Positions 37,881 through 46,343 of a DNA stretch of 64,000 nucleotides are shown piece after piece. The notes under the pieces are model-generated. The model made no database searches, was not told the origin of the DNA, and saw nothing but the letters and a program-made list of their open reading frames with translations. This DNA is from Phycisphaerales bacterium (lineage in GTDB: Bacteria > Planctomycetota > Phycisphaerae > Phycisphaerales > UBA1924), in the NCBI GenBank assembly GCA_030149165.1, contig JASBRY010000002.1, forward strand, positions 1 to 64,000. The letters are read 5' to 3'. Positions within the stretch are counted from its first letter, which is position 1; every line of letters begins with the position of its first letter. The translations under genes and the position numbers were made by a program.

Positions 37881-39761
37881 ATGCCAGCTGACCTAACGAT
37901 GGACAAAGTACCCACCACGCTCGAGTCAGTCGTCATCCGATTCTGTGGCGACTCTGGCGACGGAATGCAACTCACCGGCGGACAGTTCACCGACACCTCC
38001 GCACTTTTCGGAAACGACTTCGCGACCTTCCCAGACTTCCCGGCAGAGATTCGCGCGCCCAAGGGGACGACCTTTGGTGTATCGGGATTCCAGATCCAGT
38101 TCTCGAGTCAGGACATCTTTACCCCCGGCGACCGTGTGAACGCGATGGTCGCGATGAACCCTGCAGGATTCAAGGTCAACATCGATGATGTGGAACCCGG
38201 AGGGATCGTCATTGTCAACGAGGACGAGTTCACCAAAGGCAACCTTTCAAAGTGCGGATACCTCGATGGATACAACCCCCTCGAAGATCCCGAGATCGAG
38301 CACAAGTACGCATTGATCAAGGTGCCGATGTCGCGGTTGACCAAGGAATCGCTGGCTGAATCCGGAATGGGCGCCAAGGACATCAACCGCTGCCGAAACA
38401 TGTTCGCATTGGGGATCGTGTACTGGCTCTACGAGCGTCCCATCGACAACACCAAAGACTACCTCATCAAGAAGTTCTCAGGGAAGAAGAACCTCCCAGA
38501 GGTCGCGAAAATCAACATCCAAGCACTCGAAGCGGGCTACTACTTTGGAGAGACCGCAGAGATCTTCCCATCGCGTTATCGAGTCCCACCTGCAAAACAA
38601 GAACCCGGAACATACCGGCAAATCAGCGGTAACGAAGCGACTGTACTCGGACTCGTGACGGCTTCTCAAAAGGCGAGTAAACCCATCGTCTATGCGAGCT
38701 ACCCGATCACCCCAGCATCGAACATCATCCATGGTCTTTCGCATCTCAAACGATTCGGGATCAAGACCATCCAATCGGAAGATGAGATCGCGGCGGTCTG
38801 TACCGCGATCGGTGCGAGTTTCGCTGGTGACATCGGAGTGACCGGGACTTCAGGTCCTGGACTGGCGCTCAAGGGTGAAGCAATTGGCCTGGCGCTGATG
38901 CTCGAAATACCACTGGTGATTGTCGATGTTCAGCGTGCTGGACCCGCAACCGGAATGCCAACCAAGACAGAGCAAGCGGACCTGCTCCAAGCGATGTATG
39001 GAAGGCATTGCGAGAGCCCTGTGATTGTTGTTGCGCCAAAGAGCCCCGCGGACTGTTTCAATATGGCGGTCGAAGCCGTGCGCCTCTCGACCAAGTACAT
39101 GTGTCCAGTGATCTATCTCTCGGATGGATACATCGCAAACGGAGCTGAGCCTTGGAAGGTGCCGGATGTGAACTCGATCCCGGCGATCAAGATCCATCAT
39201 CCATCAAGGGAACAGTTCGAGGACAGGGAGTTCCTCCCATACGAGCGTGATCCAGAGACACTCGCACGAGCGTGGGCGATCCCAGGCACTGAAGGACTGG
39301 AACACCGCGTCGGGAGTCTGGAGAAGGAAGACAAGACAGGCAATGTCTCCTATGACCCAGACAACCACGACAAGATGGTCAGACTGCGTGCGGAGAAAGT
39401 GAAACGAGCCGTGAACTCCATCCCGCTGCTCGAAGTCAACGGTGATGAGCAAGGCGACACGCTCGTACTCGGTTGGGGTGGTACCTACGGCTCCATCACG
39501 ACAGCTGTCCAACACATCCGAGCACGCGGACACCAGGTCAGTTCAGCGCACCTGCAATATCTCAATCCGATGCCTTCTAATACTGAGCAGGTTCTGCGTT
39601 CGTTCAAGAAGATCGTGATCCCTGAGATCAATCTTGGTCAACTCAGCATGCTCATCCGCTCCCAGTTCCTCATCGAAACACATGGCATCAACATCGTCAA
39701 GGGACAGCCCTTCAAAGTCGATACGCTCGTCGAGCGGATCATGGAGGTGATCGAATCATGA
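37881..39761 (+). CDS. korA: 2-oxoglutarate:ferredoxin oxidoreductase subunit alpha (fused gamma-alpha)
   Basis: 626 residues. The N-terminal gamma part starts VVIRFCGDSGDGMQLTGGQF and includes EIRAPKGTTFGVSGFQIQF. The alpha part follows from about residue 250 (VYASYPITPASNIIHGLSH, GTSGPGLALKGEAIGLA, CPVIYLSDGYIANGAEPW). This fused large subunit plus a small beta subunit is the two-subunit KorAB form, as in Mycobacterium, known to work aerobically. It decarboxylates 2-oxoglutarate to succinyl-CoA and reduces ferredoxin. The next gene overlaps by 4 bp. Assignment to 2-oxoglutarate rather than another 2-oxoacid rests on overall resemblance only. Confidence 0.9.
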   Translation: MPADLTMDKVPTTLESVVIRFCGDSGDGMQLTGGQFTDTSALFGNDFATFPDFPAEIRAPKGTTFGVSGFQIQFSSQDIFTPGDRVNAMVAMNPAGFKVNIDDVEPGGIVIVNEDEFTKGNLSKCGYLDGYNPLEDPEIEHKYALIKVPMSRLTKESLAESGMGAKDINRCRNMFALGIVYWLYERPIDNTKDYLIKKFSGKKNLPEVAKINIQALEAGYYFGETAEIFPSRYRVPPAKQEPGTYRQISGNEATVLGLVTASQKASKPIVYASYPITPASNIIHGLSHLKRFGIKTIQSEDEIAAVCTAIGASFAGDIGVTGTSGPGLALKGEAIGLALMLEIPLVIVDVQRAGPATGMPTKTEQADLLQAMYGRHCESPVIVVAPKSPADCFNMAVEAVRLSTKYMCPVIYLSDGYIANGAEPWKVPDVNSIPAIKIHHPSREQFEDREFLPYERDPETLARAWAIPGTEGLEHRVGSLEKEDKTGNVSYDPDNHDKMVRLRAEKVKRAVNSIPLLEVNGDEQGDTLVLGWGGTYGSITTAVQHIRARGHQVSSAHLQYLNPMPSNTEQVLRSFKKIVIPEINLGQLSMLIRSQFLIETHGINIVKGQPFKVDTLVERIMEVIES

Positions 39762-40783
39762 GCACCACCGAAACCAAACTCCCGATCTACACCGCGAAGG
39801 ATTTCACCACCGATCAAGATGTCCGCTGGTGTCCCGGCTGCGGCGACTATGCGGCACTTGCCGCTGTTCGCAAGGTCCTCCCCAAGATCGGACGCAAGAA
39901 GGAAGACTTTGTCTTTGTGTCAGGGATCGGGTGTGCCGCTCGCTTCCCGTACTATGTGGAAACTTACGGCATGCACTCCATCCACGGACGAGCTCTCGCG
40001 GTTGCGACAGGTGTCAAGTGTGCCAATCCAGATCTTGAAGTCTGTGTCGTCTCCGGAGACGGCGACCTCCTCTCCATCGGTGGAAACCACACCATCCACA
40101 CGATGCGCCGCAATGTCGACATCACCATTATCCTCCTGAACAACAAAATCTACGGACTCACCAAAGGTCAATACTCACCAACCAGCGAGACCGGAAAGAT
40201 CACACCAACCTCACCCGCTGGCTCGATTGACTTCCCTGTGAATCCGATTGCGCTTGCTGTCGCGGCTGGATGTACCTTCATCGCACGCAGTCTTGATGTT
40301 GATATGCAGAATCTTGACAACATCATCCAGCGAGGCATGGCGCATCGCGGCACCGCGTTCGTCGAGGTCTACCAGGATTGCAATATCTTCAACCACAAAG
40401 CATGGTTCTATGCGTCACAAAAGGACACCAATCCTGAGAACACCGTCATGCTTGAGCATGGAAAGCCTTTGGTCTACGGCACCGATCGAGATAAAGGCAT
40501 CCGCTTCAACAATGGACGACCTGAGAAAGTGGTCATCGGACAGGATGGAATCAGCGAGAGCGACCTGATTGTCCACGACGAGACGGATCCGATCCTTGCG
40601 AGCATGTACTCGAAGATGGCGCACCCCGAGTTCCCCGAACCGATGGGTATCCTGTACGCCGATCCGAGCAAGCCGACTTACAACCAGCTGCTGCATGACC
40701 AGATCGAGCATGCGCAAGCTGATGGAAAGGGCATGGATCTGCAATCGCTCATCACCGGGAACAAATCCTGGACTGTTGAATAA
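39758..40783 (+). CDS. korB: 2-oxoglutarate:ferredoxin oxidoreductase subunit beta
   Basis: 341 residues. The TPP-binding beta subunit is shown by RWCPGCGDYAALAAV, VSGIGCAARFPYYVETYG, the GDGDLLSIGGNH diphosphate motif and NNKIYGLTKGQYSPTS. Cys residues in CPGCG and GIGCAAR, with a later one (YQDCNIFNH), are those expected to bind the single Fe-S cluster of two-subunit enzymes. ATG 39758 overlaps the korA stop (ATGA), so the subunits are made together. No korC or korD lies nearby. Confidence 0.92.
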   Translation: MSTTETKLPIYTAKDFTTDQDVRWCPGCGDYAALAAVRKVLPKIGRKKEDFVFVSGIGCAARFPYYVETYGMHSIHGRALAVATGVKCANPDLEVCVVSGDGDLLSIGGNHTIHTMRRNVDITIILLNNKIYGLTKGQYSPTSETGKITPTSPAGSIDFPVNPIALAVAAGCTFIARSLDVDMQNLDNIIQRGMAHRGTAFVEVYQDCNIFNHKAWFYASQKDTNPENTVMLEHGKPLVYGTDRDKGIRFNNGRPEKVVIGQDGISESDLIVHDETDPILASMYSKMAHPEFPEPMGILYADPSKPTYNQLLHDQIEHAQADGKGMDLQSLITGNKSWTVE

Positions 40784-40817
40784 CAACGGTCTATGTAATG
40801 TTCATCCAGGAAGAAAA

Positions 40818-40890
40818 TAGCCCCGCCCGGATTCGAACCGGGGACCGAGCGATTATGAGTCGCGTGCTCTAACCGCTGAGCTACGGGGCC
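40818..40890 (-). tRNA. tRNA-Ile2 (CAT, lysidine-modified)
   Basis: A 73-nt cloverleaf on the minus strand. Acceptor GGCCCCG pairs with CGGGGCT (G-T first pair), discriminator A. The anticodon loop CTCATAA carries CAT. The body (GGCCCC start, GCGACTCATAATCGCT arm) closely matches E. coli tRNA-Ile2 as I recall it, so the C of the anticodon is probably modified by TilS to read AUA. An elongator tRNA-Met reading is less likely because a better tRNA-Met lies at 9554-9627. Confidence 0.85.
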
Positions 40891-40965
40891 GACGCGGGAT
40901 CGTAGCCACCGCTTCAGGGTCAATCCAAAGTGGTGTTATTGCTTCGTTGTCCCTACAATACGGGC

Positions 40966-42375
40966 ATGACCATGACCAAAGAATCCCCCGCATCGACCCT
41001 GTCCGCTCCAATCTTCGATTCCGTGCTCGATGCGATCGGGAACACCCCGCTCGTGAAACTCAATAAGGTCGCTGATCCATCCGGAGCAACAGTCTACGCG
41101 AAGTGCGAGTTCATGAACCCAGCGGGTTCCATCAAGGACCGCATGGCCCGCTACATCATCGAGATGGCTGAGAAAGAAGGGCTCCTCAAACCCGGCGGCA
41201 CCATCGTCGAGAACACCTCTGGGAACACCGGAATGGGTGCCGCGATGACCGCAGCCGCGAAGGGGTACAAAGCGGTTTTCACGATGCCCGACAAGATGAG
41301 TCAGGAGAAGATCGACGGCCTCCGTGCGTATGGAGCACAGGTCATCATCACACCGACCGATGTGCCTGGTGATTCCCCAGACCACTATGTCAATGTCGCC
41401 AAACGCGTCGCCGAAGAAACGCCCAACTCGTTCTACATGGATCAGTACCACTCCCAGTGGAATATCGACGCGCACGAACTCTCCACTGGACGCGAGCTCT
41501 ACGAACAAACCGACGGCGGTAAGGTCGATGCGATCGTCATTGGGACCGGCACCGGCGGGACCGCATCAGGCATCGGCCGCTACTTCAAAAAGATGGGAGC
41601 CGATACCAAAATCATCGGAGTCGACCCCCTCGGATCGGTCCACTACTCGATCTTCCACACCGGCAAACCAAGCACCCCCTATGTCTACAAAGTCGAAGGG
41701 CTCGGAGAGGACATCGTCTGTAGAGCATTCGATCCTTCGGTCATCGACGACATGTACCAGGTCAACGACTACGAGTGCTTCACGATGGCACGACGACTGG
41801 TGCGCGAGGAAGGACTCTTCTGCGGCGGATCATCCGGAGGCATGGTCCACATCGCGTGCGAAATCGCCAAACAGATGGGACCAGACAAGAAAGTCATCGC
41901 GATCTGCCCAGACTCTGGAACTCGCTATGTTACGAAATACCTCTCAGACGAGTGGATGAAGATGCACGGCTTCCTCGAACCCGACAAGGGTCTGGGAATC
42001 ATCGAAGACCTCATTGATCGCTCTAAGGAAGTCATCAGCGTCCGCGATACGACGACAGTGGGGGAGGTCATCGAGACACTCCGTACCAATGGGATCTCGC
42101 AAGTTCCAGTCACAGACATTGATGGTAAGCCAACAGGGATCGTTCACGAGGTCGATATCCTCCGCGCATTGCAATCTGGATCCGCGAGTGCGGACACACA
42201 AGCGAAATCCATTGCCAATCCTCTCGGCGGACTCCTGCATCCCAAGGCACGCGTCGAAGAACTCTACGGCGTGTTCGGCGCCGATCAGGTCGCGCTCGTC
42301 TATGAATCCAACACGATCCTCGGCGTGATCTCACAAATCGACCTCATCGAACACCTCAGCAAGCACTCGAAGTAA
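40966..42375 (+). CDS. cbs: Cystathionine beta-synthase (PLP enzyme with C-terminal CBS pair)
   Basis: 469 residues. A fold-type II PLP domain carries the lysine in AGSIKDRMARYIIEMAE, the substrate-binding VENTSGNTGMGAAM and the phosphate-binding GTGTGGTASGIGRYFK. Two CBS motifs follow from about residue 345 (VISVRDTTTVGEVIETL and HPKARVEELYGVF). It joins serine and homocysteine to make cystathionine, the first step of reverse transsulfuration. The gamma-lyase-type gene 36 bp downstream supports this over plain cysteine synthase. ATG 40966 is used; a second ATG two codons later is equally possible. Confidence 0.9.
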   Translation: MTMTKESPASTLSAPIFDSVLDAIGNTPLVKLNKVADPSGATVYAKCEFMNPAGSIKDRMARYIIEMAEKEGLLKPGGTIVENTSGNTGMGAAMTAAAKGYKAVFTMPDKMSQEKIDGLRAYGAQVIITPTDVPGDSPDHYVNVAKRVAEETPNSFYMDQYHSQWNIDAHELSTGRELYEQTDGGKVDAIVIGTGTGGTASGIGRYFKKMGADTKIIGVDPLGSVHYSIFHTGKPSTPYVYKVEGLGEDIVCRAFDPSVIDDMYQVNDYECFTMARRLVREEGLFCGGSSGGMVHIACEIAKQMGPDKKVIAICPDSGTRYVTKYLSDEWMKMHGFLEPDKGLGIIEDLIDRSKEVISVRDTTTVGEVIETLRTNGISQVPVTDIDGKPTGIVHEVDILRALQSGSASADTQAKSIANPLGGLLHPKARVEELYGVFGADQVALVYESNTILGVISQIDLIEHLSKHSK

Positions 42376-42411
42376 TTAAATCCCCGGAGTAGTTCGGGAG
42401 GAGATATATCC

Positions 42412-43602
42412 ATGCATGTCAACGATTCGCACAAGTTTGCTACCCGCGCCATCCACGCCGGACAACAACCTGATCCGTCGACCGGCGCGATCATGACTCC
42501 AATCTACCAGACTTCAACTTATGTACAGAAGTCACCTGGTACCATCGTCGGCGAGTATGACTACTCCAGAGCCGCGAACCCGACGCGTGCGGCGCTTGAA
42601 GCGAACCTTGCAAATCTCGAAGGCGCCAAGCACGGCTTGTGCTTCTCCTCAGGAGTCGCCGCAACTGGGGTCGTGCTCCACCTGCTCAGCGCCGGAGACA
42701 AGGTCCTGCTCGGAGATGATGTCTATGGCGGGACCAACCGACTCTTCCATCGAGTCTTTGCACAACTCGGTATCGAAACCGTGATGGTCGATATGACCGA
42801 TCTCGATGCCATCAACGCAGCGATCGACGATCGCGTGAAGCTGATCTGGCTCGAAACCCCGACGAACCCAACACTCAAGATTACCGACATCGAAGCGGTC
42901 TCGAAGATCGCGAAGTCCAACGACATCATCCTTGCCGTGGACAACACCTTCGCGACCCCGTACCTCCAGAACCCGCTCTCGTTGGGCGCAGACATCGTGT
43001 GCCACTCGACGACCAAATACATCGGAGGCCACTCCGACTCCATCGGCGGCGCATTGCTGACCAACTCCGACGAACTCCACCAGAAGCTCAAGTTCATCCA
43101 GCTCTCTGAAGGTGCAGTCCCAGGGATCATGGAATGCTTCCTGCTCCTGCGTTCGACCAAGACTCTCCATGTCCGGATGCAGCGTCACTGCGAGAACGCC
43201 GCGAAGGTCGCCGCGTATCTGGACGCACACGATGGTGTTGAGAAGGTTATCTATCCCGGTCTTGAATCGCATCCTCAGCACGAACTCGCGAAGAAGCAGA
43301 TGCCTGGATATGGAGGCATGATCACGATGTATCTGCGGGGCGGACTTGAGGAGTCACGGATCATGCTCGAGAACACCAAACTCTTCGCGTGCGCCGAATC
43401 GCTCGGAGGCGTTGAATCGCTCATCGAGCATCCAGCAATCATGACGCATGCTTCAGTCCCTGCAGACCAGCGTCAGAAACTCGGGATCGACGACAACCTC
43501 ATCCGACTTTCTGTTGGGATTGAGGATGTAGACGATCTGATTGCGGATTTGGATCACGCGATCAGCACAGCACTGAAAAACTGCTCCGCGGCTTGCAGCT
43601 AA
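42412..43602 (+). CDS. Cystathionine gamma-lyase / gamma-synthase family PLP enzyme
   Basis: 396 residues, the normal size of the Cys/Met metabolism PLP family. Motifs: FATRAIHAGQQPDPSTGAI, YDYSRAANPTR, LWLETPTNPT-like IWLETPTNPTLK, the PLP lysine in HSTTKYIGGHSD and AESLGGVESLIEHPAIMTH. In an operon with the beta-synthase it most likely cleaves cystathionine to cysteine, 2-oxobutyrate and ammonia. Gamma-synthase activity cannot be excluded by sequence. A possible GGGAGGAG ribosome site lies about 10 bp before ATG 42412. It converges with trpA, 2 bp between stops. Confidence 0.92.
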   Translation: MHVNDSHKFATRAIHAGQQPDPSTGAIMTPIYQTSTYVQKSPGTIVGEYDYSRAANPTRAALEANLANLEGAKHGLCFSSGVAATGVVLHLLSAGDKVLLGDDVYGGTNRLFHRVFAQLGIETVMVDMTDLDAINAAIDDRVKLIWLETPTNPTLKITDIEAVSKIAKSNDIILAVDNTFATPYLQNPLSLGADIVCHSTTKYIGGHSDSIGGALLTNSDELHQKLKFIQLSEGAVPGIMECFLLLRSTKTLHVRMQRHCENAAKVAAYLDAHDGVEKVIYPGLESHPQHELAKKQMPGYGGMITMYLRGGLEESRIMLENTKLFACAESLGGVESLIEHPAIMTHASVPADQRQKLGIDDNLIRLSVGIEDVDDLIADLDHAISTALKNCSAACS

Positions 43603-43604
43603 GC

Positions 43605-44423
43605 TCAGCTCATCAGATCATCCATCGAGAACGACCCTGTAGAGAGCTCCATCAGGAATGCCTCCGCTTCCTGAGCGGGGTTCTTTCCCGATGCCTTCGC
43701 GTCAACCAATCGCCGCACGAGAGCGCTGCCCACGATCGCGCCGTCCGCGTGCTGCGTCACGGCGCGCACCTGTTCTGGATTGGATATACCAAACCCACAC
43801 GCGATCGGCGTGGGGGACTTCTGGCGTAGTTCGCGGACACGCTCGCTGATGTCAGGAATCTCTGATCGCTCGCCGGTAATGCCGGAACGCGCGAGCATGT
43901 ACACAAATCCGCTCGATGCTTTCGAGATCGCCGCCGCTCGATCGATTGGCGTTGAAGGCGAAATCAACATCGAGTTGGTCAGCCCATGTTTCTTGCATGC
44001 TTCACTAAACGGCTCTGATTCCTCAAACGCAAGATCAGGGAAGATGCACCCATCGAAACCAGATTCACTCGCAAGTTCACAAAACTGATCTGGACCACCC
44101 ATCGCGATCACGATACTCGCTGAGACCATCGCAACCAGACCAATCTCCAGATCACCACGAACCGAAGCAACCTGCTCAAAGATCTTCTCAGGAGTGATTC
44201 CCGATTCGATTGCATCATGCATTGCTGCAGCAATCGTTGGACCGTCCGCGACAGGATCCGAGTACGGAAACCCGACTTCAACTACAGAAGCGCCGCCTGA
44301 TTGCAACGCGATCAGAATCTCTGGGAGCGAATCAACAGTAGGGGACCCAGCGCACACAAACGGCAGTAGAACCGGGTGGTTGGATTCCTTTGCGTTCTTG
44401 AATTTTGCATCAATCCGATTCAT
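43605..44423 (-). CDS. trpA: Tryptophan synthase alpha chain
   Basis: 272 residues, typical TrpA. It cleaves indole-3-glycerol phosphate to indole. The catalytic Glu is in VVEVGFPYSDPVADGPT (Leu-Gly-Ile-Pro-Phe in many homologues) and the catalytic Asp in GCIFPDLAFEE. Phosphate-binding strands are GFVYMLARSGITGER and ACGFGISNPEQV, followed by GAIVGSALVRRL. All key residues are intact. The ATG overlaps the stop of map by 4 bp. trpB is not adjacent, so the trp genes are dispersed in this genome. Confidence 0.95.
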   Translation of the reverse strand: MNRIDAKFKNAKESNHPVLLPFVCAGSPTVDSLPEILIALQSGGASVVEVGFPYSDPVADGPTIAAAMHDAIESGITPEKIFEQVASVRGDLEIGLVAMVSASIVIAMGGPDQFCELASESGFDGCIFPDLAFEESEPFSEACKKHGLTNSMLISPSTPIDRAAAISKASSGFVYMLARSGITGERSEIPDISERVRELRQKSPTPIACGFGISNPEQVRAVTQHADGAIVGSALVRRLVDAKASGKNPAQEAEAFLMELSTGSFSMDDLMS

Positions 44424-45241
44424 CGTGTGATCACATCCGTGACTTGCTCCAGACCCGCTGTGAGGATCTCAGGTCCTTCATCTGTAATAAGGACATCATG
44501 TTCATAATGCACCGACATCGAATGATCCGCCGTGTAGATCGGCCAATCTCGATCCGCTTGCTCGATCATCCCAGTCCCTACACCGATCATCGGCTCGACA
44601 GCGACAATCGTCCCGGGTGTGCACGCGAGATTCGCATCCGGCCATTCCCCAGGATACGAAGGCACCACATTTGAAATCCAAGGCGACGAATGGAGCTTAC
44701 GACCACATCCATGACCACCCAGACCTCGGATCATGTGAAAGCCATAGTCACCTTCAACAATCCCCTGAACACGCTTCGCCCAGGCAAGGTATGTATTTCC
44801 CGGACGGAGTTCTTTGATCCCCTCTTCGAGTGATTCCTTCCCAGAGTCCGTCAATCGTTTGATCTCGTCGTTCATCTCACCGAACACATAGGTCCACGCC
44901 GCATCACCAAACCAGCCGTGGTATTTCACCCCGATGTCGATGCTCAGCACATCCCCCTGTTCCATCGGACGCGTGAGGTATCCAGCGGTGCCGTGAACGA
45001 CGCAATCGTTGACACTCAGGCACGCTTGGGATGGAAAGGGAGGCATCCGGCCCGGACGGTATTTGAAGAAACACGAAGTCCCGCCCAGTTTACGGATCGT
45101 TTCCCCTACGAACCGATCGATCTCTGCGAGTGTCTGTCCCGCAGCGAGAAAGTCCGCGAGTGCGTGATGCACTTCGACGACCTTCTGAGCCGCGGCGTAT
45201 GCTGATTCATGATCCCGTGATGTCTGTACTGTTGCTTGCAT
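44420..45241 (-). CDS. map: Methionine aminopeptidase, type I
   Basis: 273 residues. It removes the initiator Met from nascent proteins. The five metal ligands can be read: Asp in VLSIDIGVKYHGWFGDAAW (two Asp), His in IRGLGGHGCGRKLH, Glu in VAVEPMIGVG and a late Glu in HYEHDVLITDEG. CLSVNDCVVHG is the family substrate-pocket motif. There is no N-terminal zinc or SH3 extension. It is the first gene of a map-trpA unit and is divergent from the lipid kinase gene 46 bp away. Confidence 0.94.
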   Translation of the reverse strand: MQATVQTSRDHESAYAAAQKVVEVHHALADFLAAGQTLAEIDRFVGETIRKLGGTSCFFKYRPGRMPPFPSQACLSVNDCVVHGTAGYLTRPMEQGDVLSIDIGVKYHGWFGDAAWTYVFGEMNDEIKRLTDSGKESLEEGIKELRPGNTYLAWAKRVQGIVEGDYGFHMIRGLGGHGCGRKLHSSPWISNVVPSYPGEWPDANLACTPGTIVAVEPMIGVGTGMIEQADRDWPIYTADHSMSVHYEHDVLITDEGPEILTAGLEQVTDVITR

Positions 45242-45287
45242 GGATAGCCATCATAGGGCCGATAGGGGGGTTGTAGGAGGTTTTTGA

Positions 45288-46187
45288 GTGCACATCGGTC
45301 TCATCGTCAACACCAGATCAGGACGCAACAAAGCAGCCATGCTCGCTGATCGTTGTTCTGTGGTATTGAATGACCGCAAACACACCGTCATCCGAGTCGA
45401 TCCGCATGATCTCAGTGTATCTGGTGATCAGTTTGCCCACATGGATCGCCTCATCATCATCGGAGGCGATGGCACGGTGCACCACGCACTCCCTCAGCTA
45501 ATCGAGCACCAAGTCCCGTTCTATCACCTCGCCACAGGGACATCCAATCTCATCTCCAAAGAGCTGAAAATGCCTCGCAATCCTGCCGCCATCGCAAACT
45601 GGATCGAGCAGGGGGGGTCAATGGAAATCGATGTTGCACGCCTGGACGGGGTCCCCTTCCTAATTATGTGCAACTTCGGCATGGATGCGAGCGTGATCCA
45701 TCGCTTCGAGTCCAGCAGAACAAGCTCAGGGGGATTCCGAAACTATGTCTTTCCAGTCGCAAAGGAAGTCTTCCGCCCACAGCCTGCCTCCGTCCAGATA
45801 CAAATCGATGAAGAGCAACTCTCAGCGTTCCCGAGCAGCAATCTATTGATTGCAAATATGCGTTCCTACGCGTTGGGTCTTAATCCTTGCAATCATGCCG
45901 ATCCAACTGACACCAAGCTGGATCTACTTGAGTGCTGGTGCGGCTCAACTCCTGTCTGGTCCATACAAGGACTGCTTGCTCGATGCCGCTTACCAATCTT
46001 CAGATCCCGAAGGCGTAGAGCAACAAAGATCGTTGTCACCGGAGGCTCTCGTCAATCACGAGTACAAGTCGATGGCGAGATCGCCAGGACACCGAGCATG
46101 CCTGATGGAATACTCCAACCTGCTCAGGAGATTCAAGTGACAATAGGACATGACCGCATCCGAGCCACTTCTGTGCCGAATCCATGA
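45288..46187 (+). CDS. Diacylglycerol/lipid kinase family protein (DagK catalytic domain)
   Basis: 299 residues. N-terminal NTRSGRNKAAM is followed by the nucleotide motif LIIIGGDGTVHHAL near residue 55 and LATGTSNLISKEL near 85, the hallmark of the DagK/YegS/sphingosine kinase fold. C-terminal beta domain: FPSSNLLIANMRSYALG, then VVTGGSRQSRVQVDGE, where the family has its VDGE motif. It probably phosphorylates a membrane lipid; exact lipid unknown. GTG 45288 has AGGAGG about 7 bp upstream, a strong start. Confidence 0.87.
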   Translation: MHIGLIVNTRSGRNKAAMLADRCSVVLNDRKHTVIRVDPHDLSVSGDQFAHMDRLIIIGGDGTVHHALPQLIEHQVPFYHLATGTSNLISKELKMPRNPAAIANWIEQGGSMEIDVARLDGVPFLIMCNFGMDASVIHRFESSRTSSGGFRNYVFPVAKEVFRPQPASVQIQIDEEQLSAFPSSNLLIANMRSYALGLNPCNHADPTDTKLDLLECWCGSTPVWSIQGLLARCRLPIFRSRRRRATKIVVTGGSRQSRVQVDGEIARTPSMPDGILQPAQEIQVTIGHDRIRATSVPNP

Positions 46188-46343
46188 GTGAGCAAATCCG
46201 GACCCAAAGACCGATAATATATGTTCTGTAAAATTGGCTCCAGGGCAGAATCTGCACTCAACACACCGAGAATCTCATTCAACAGACAGCTACCAATCTA
46301 GAGTCTTCATCACGCTGAGCATTGGCGTTGAGAGAACAGCCTG

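Noticed and set aside
40818-40890. Second tRNA-Met (CAT)
   Set aside because: The acceptor and anticodon arm match tRNA-Ile2, and an elongator tRNA-Met already exists at 9554-9627.
42649-43281. Minus-strand open frame inside the cystathionine lyase gene
   Set aside because: It is antisense to a gene with intact PLP motifs; long because of codon bias.
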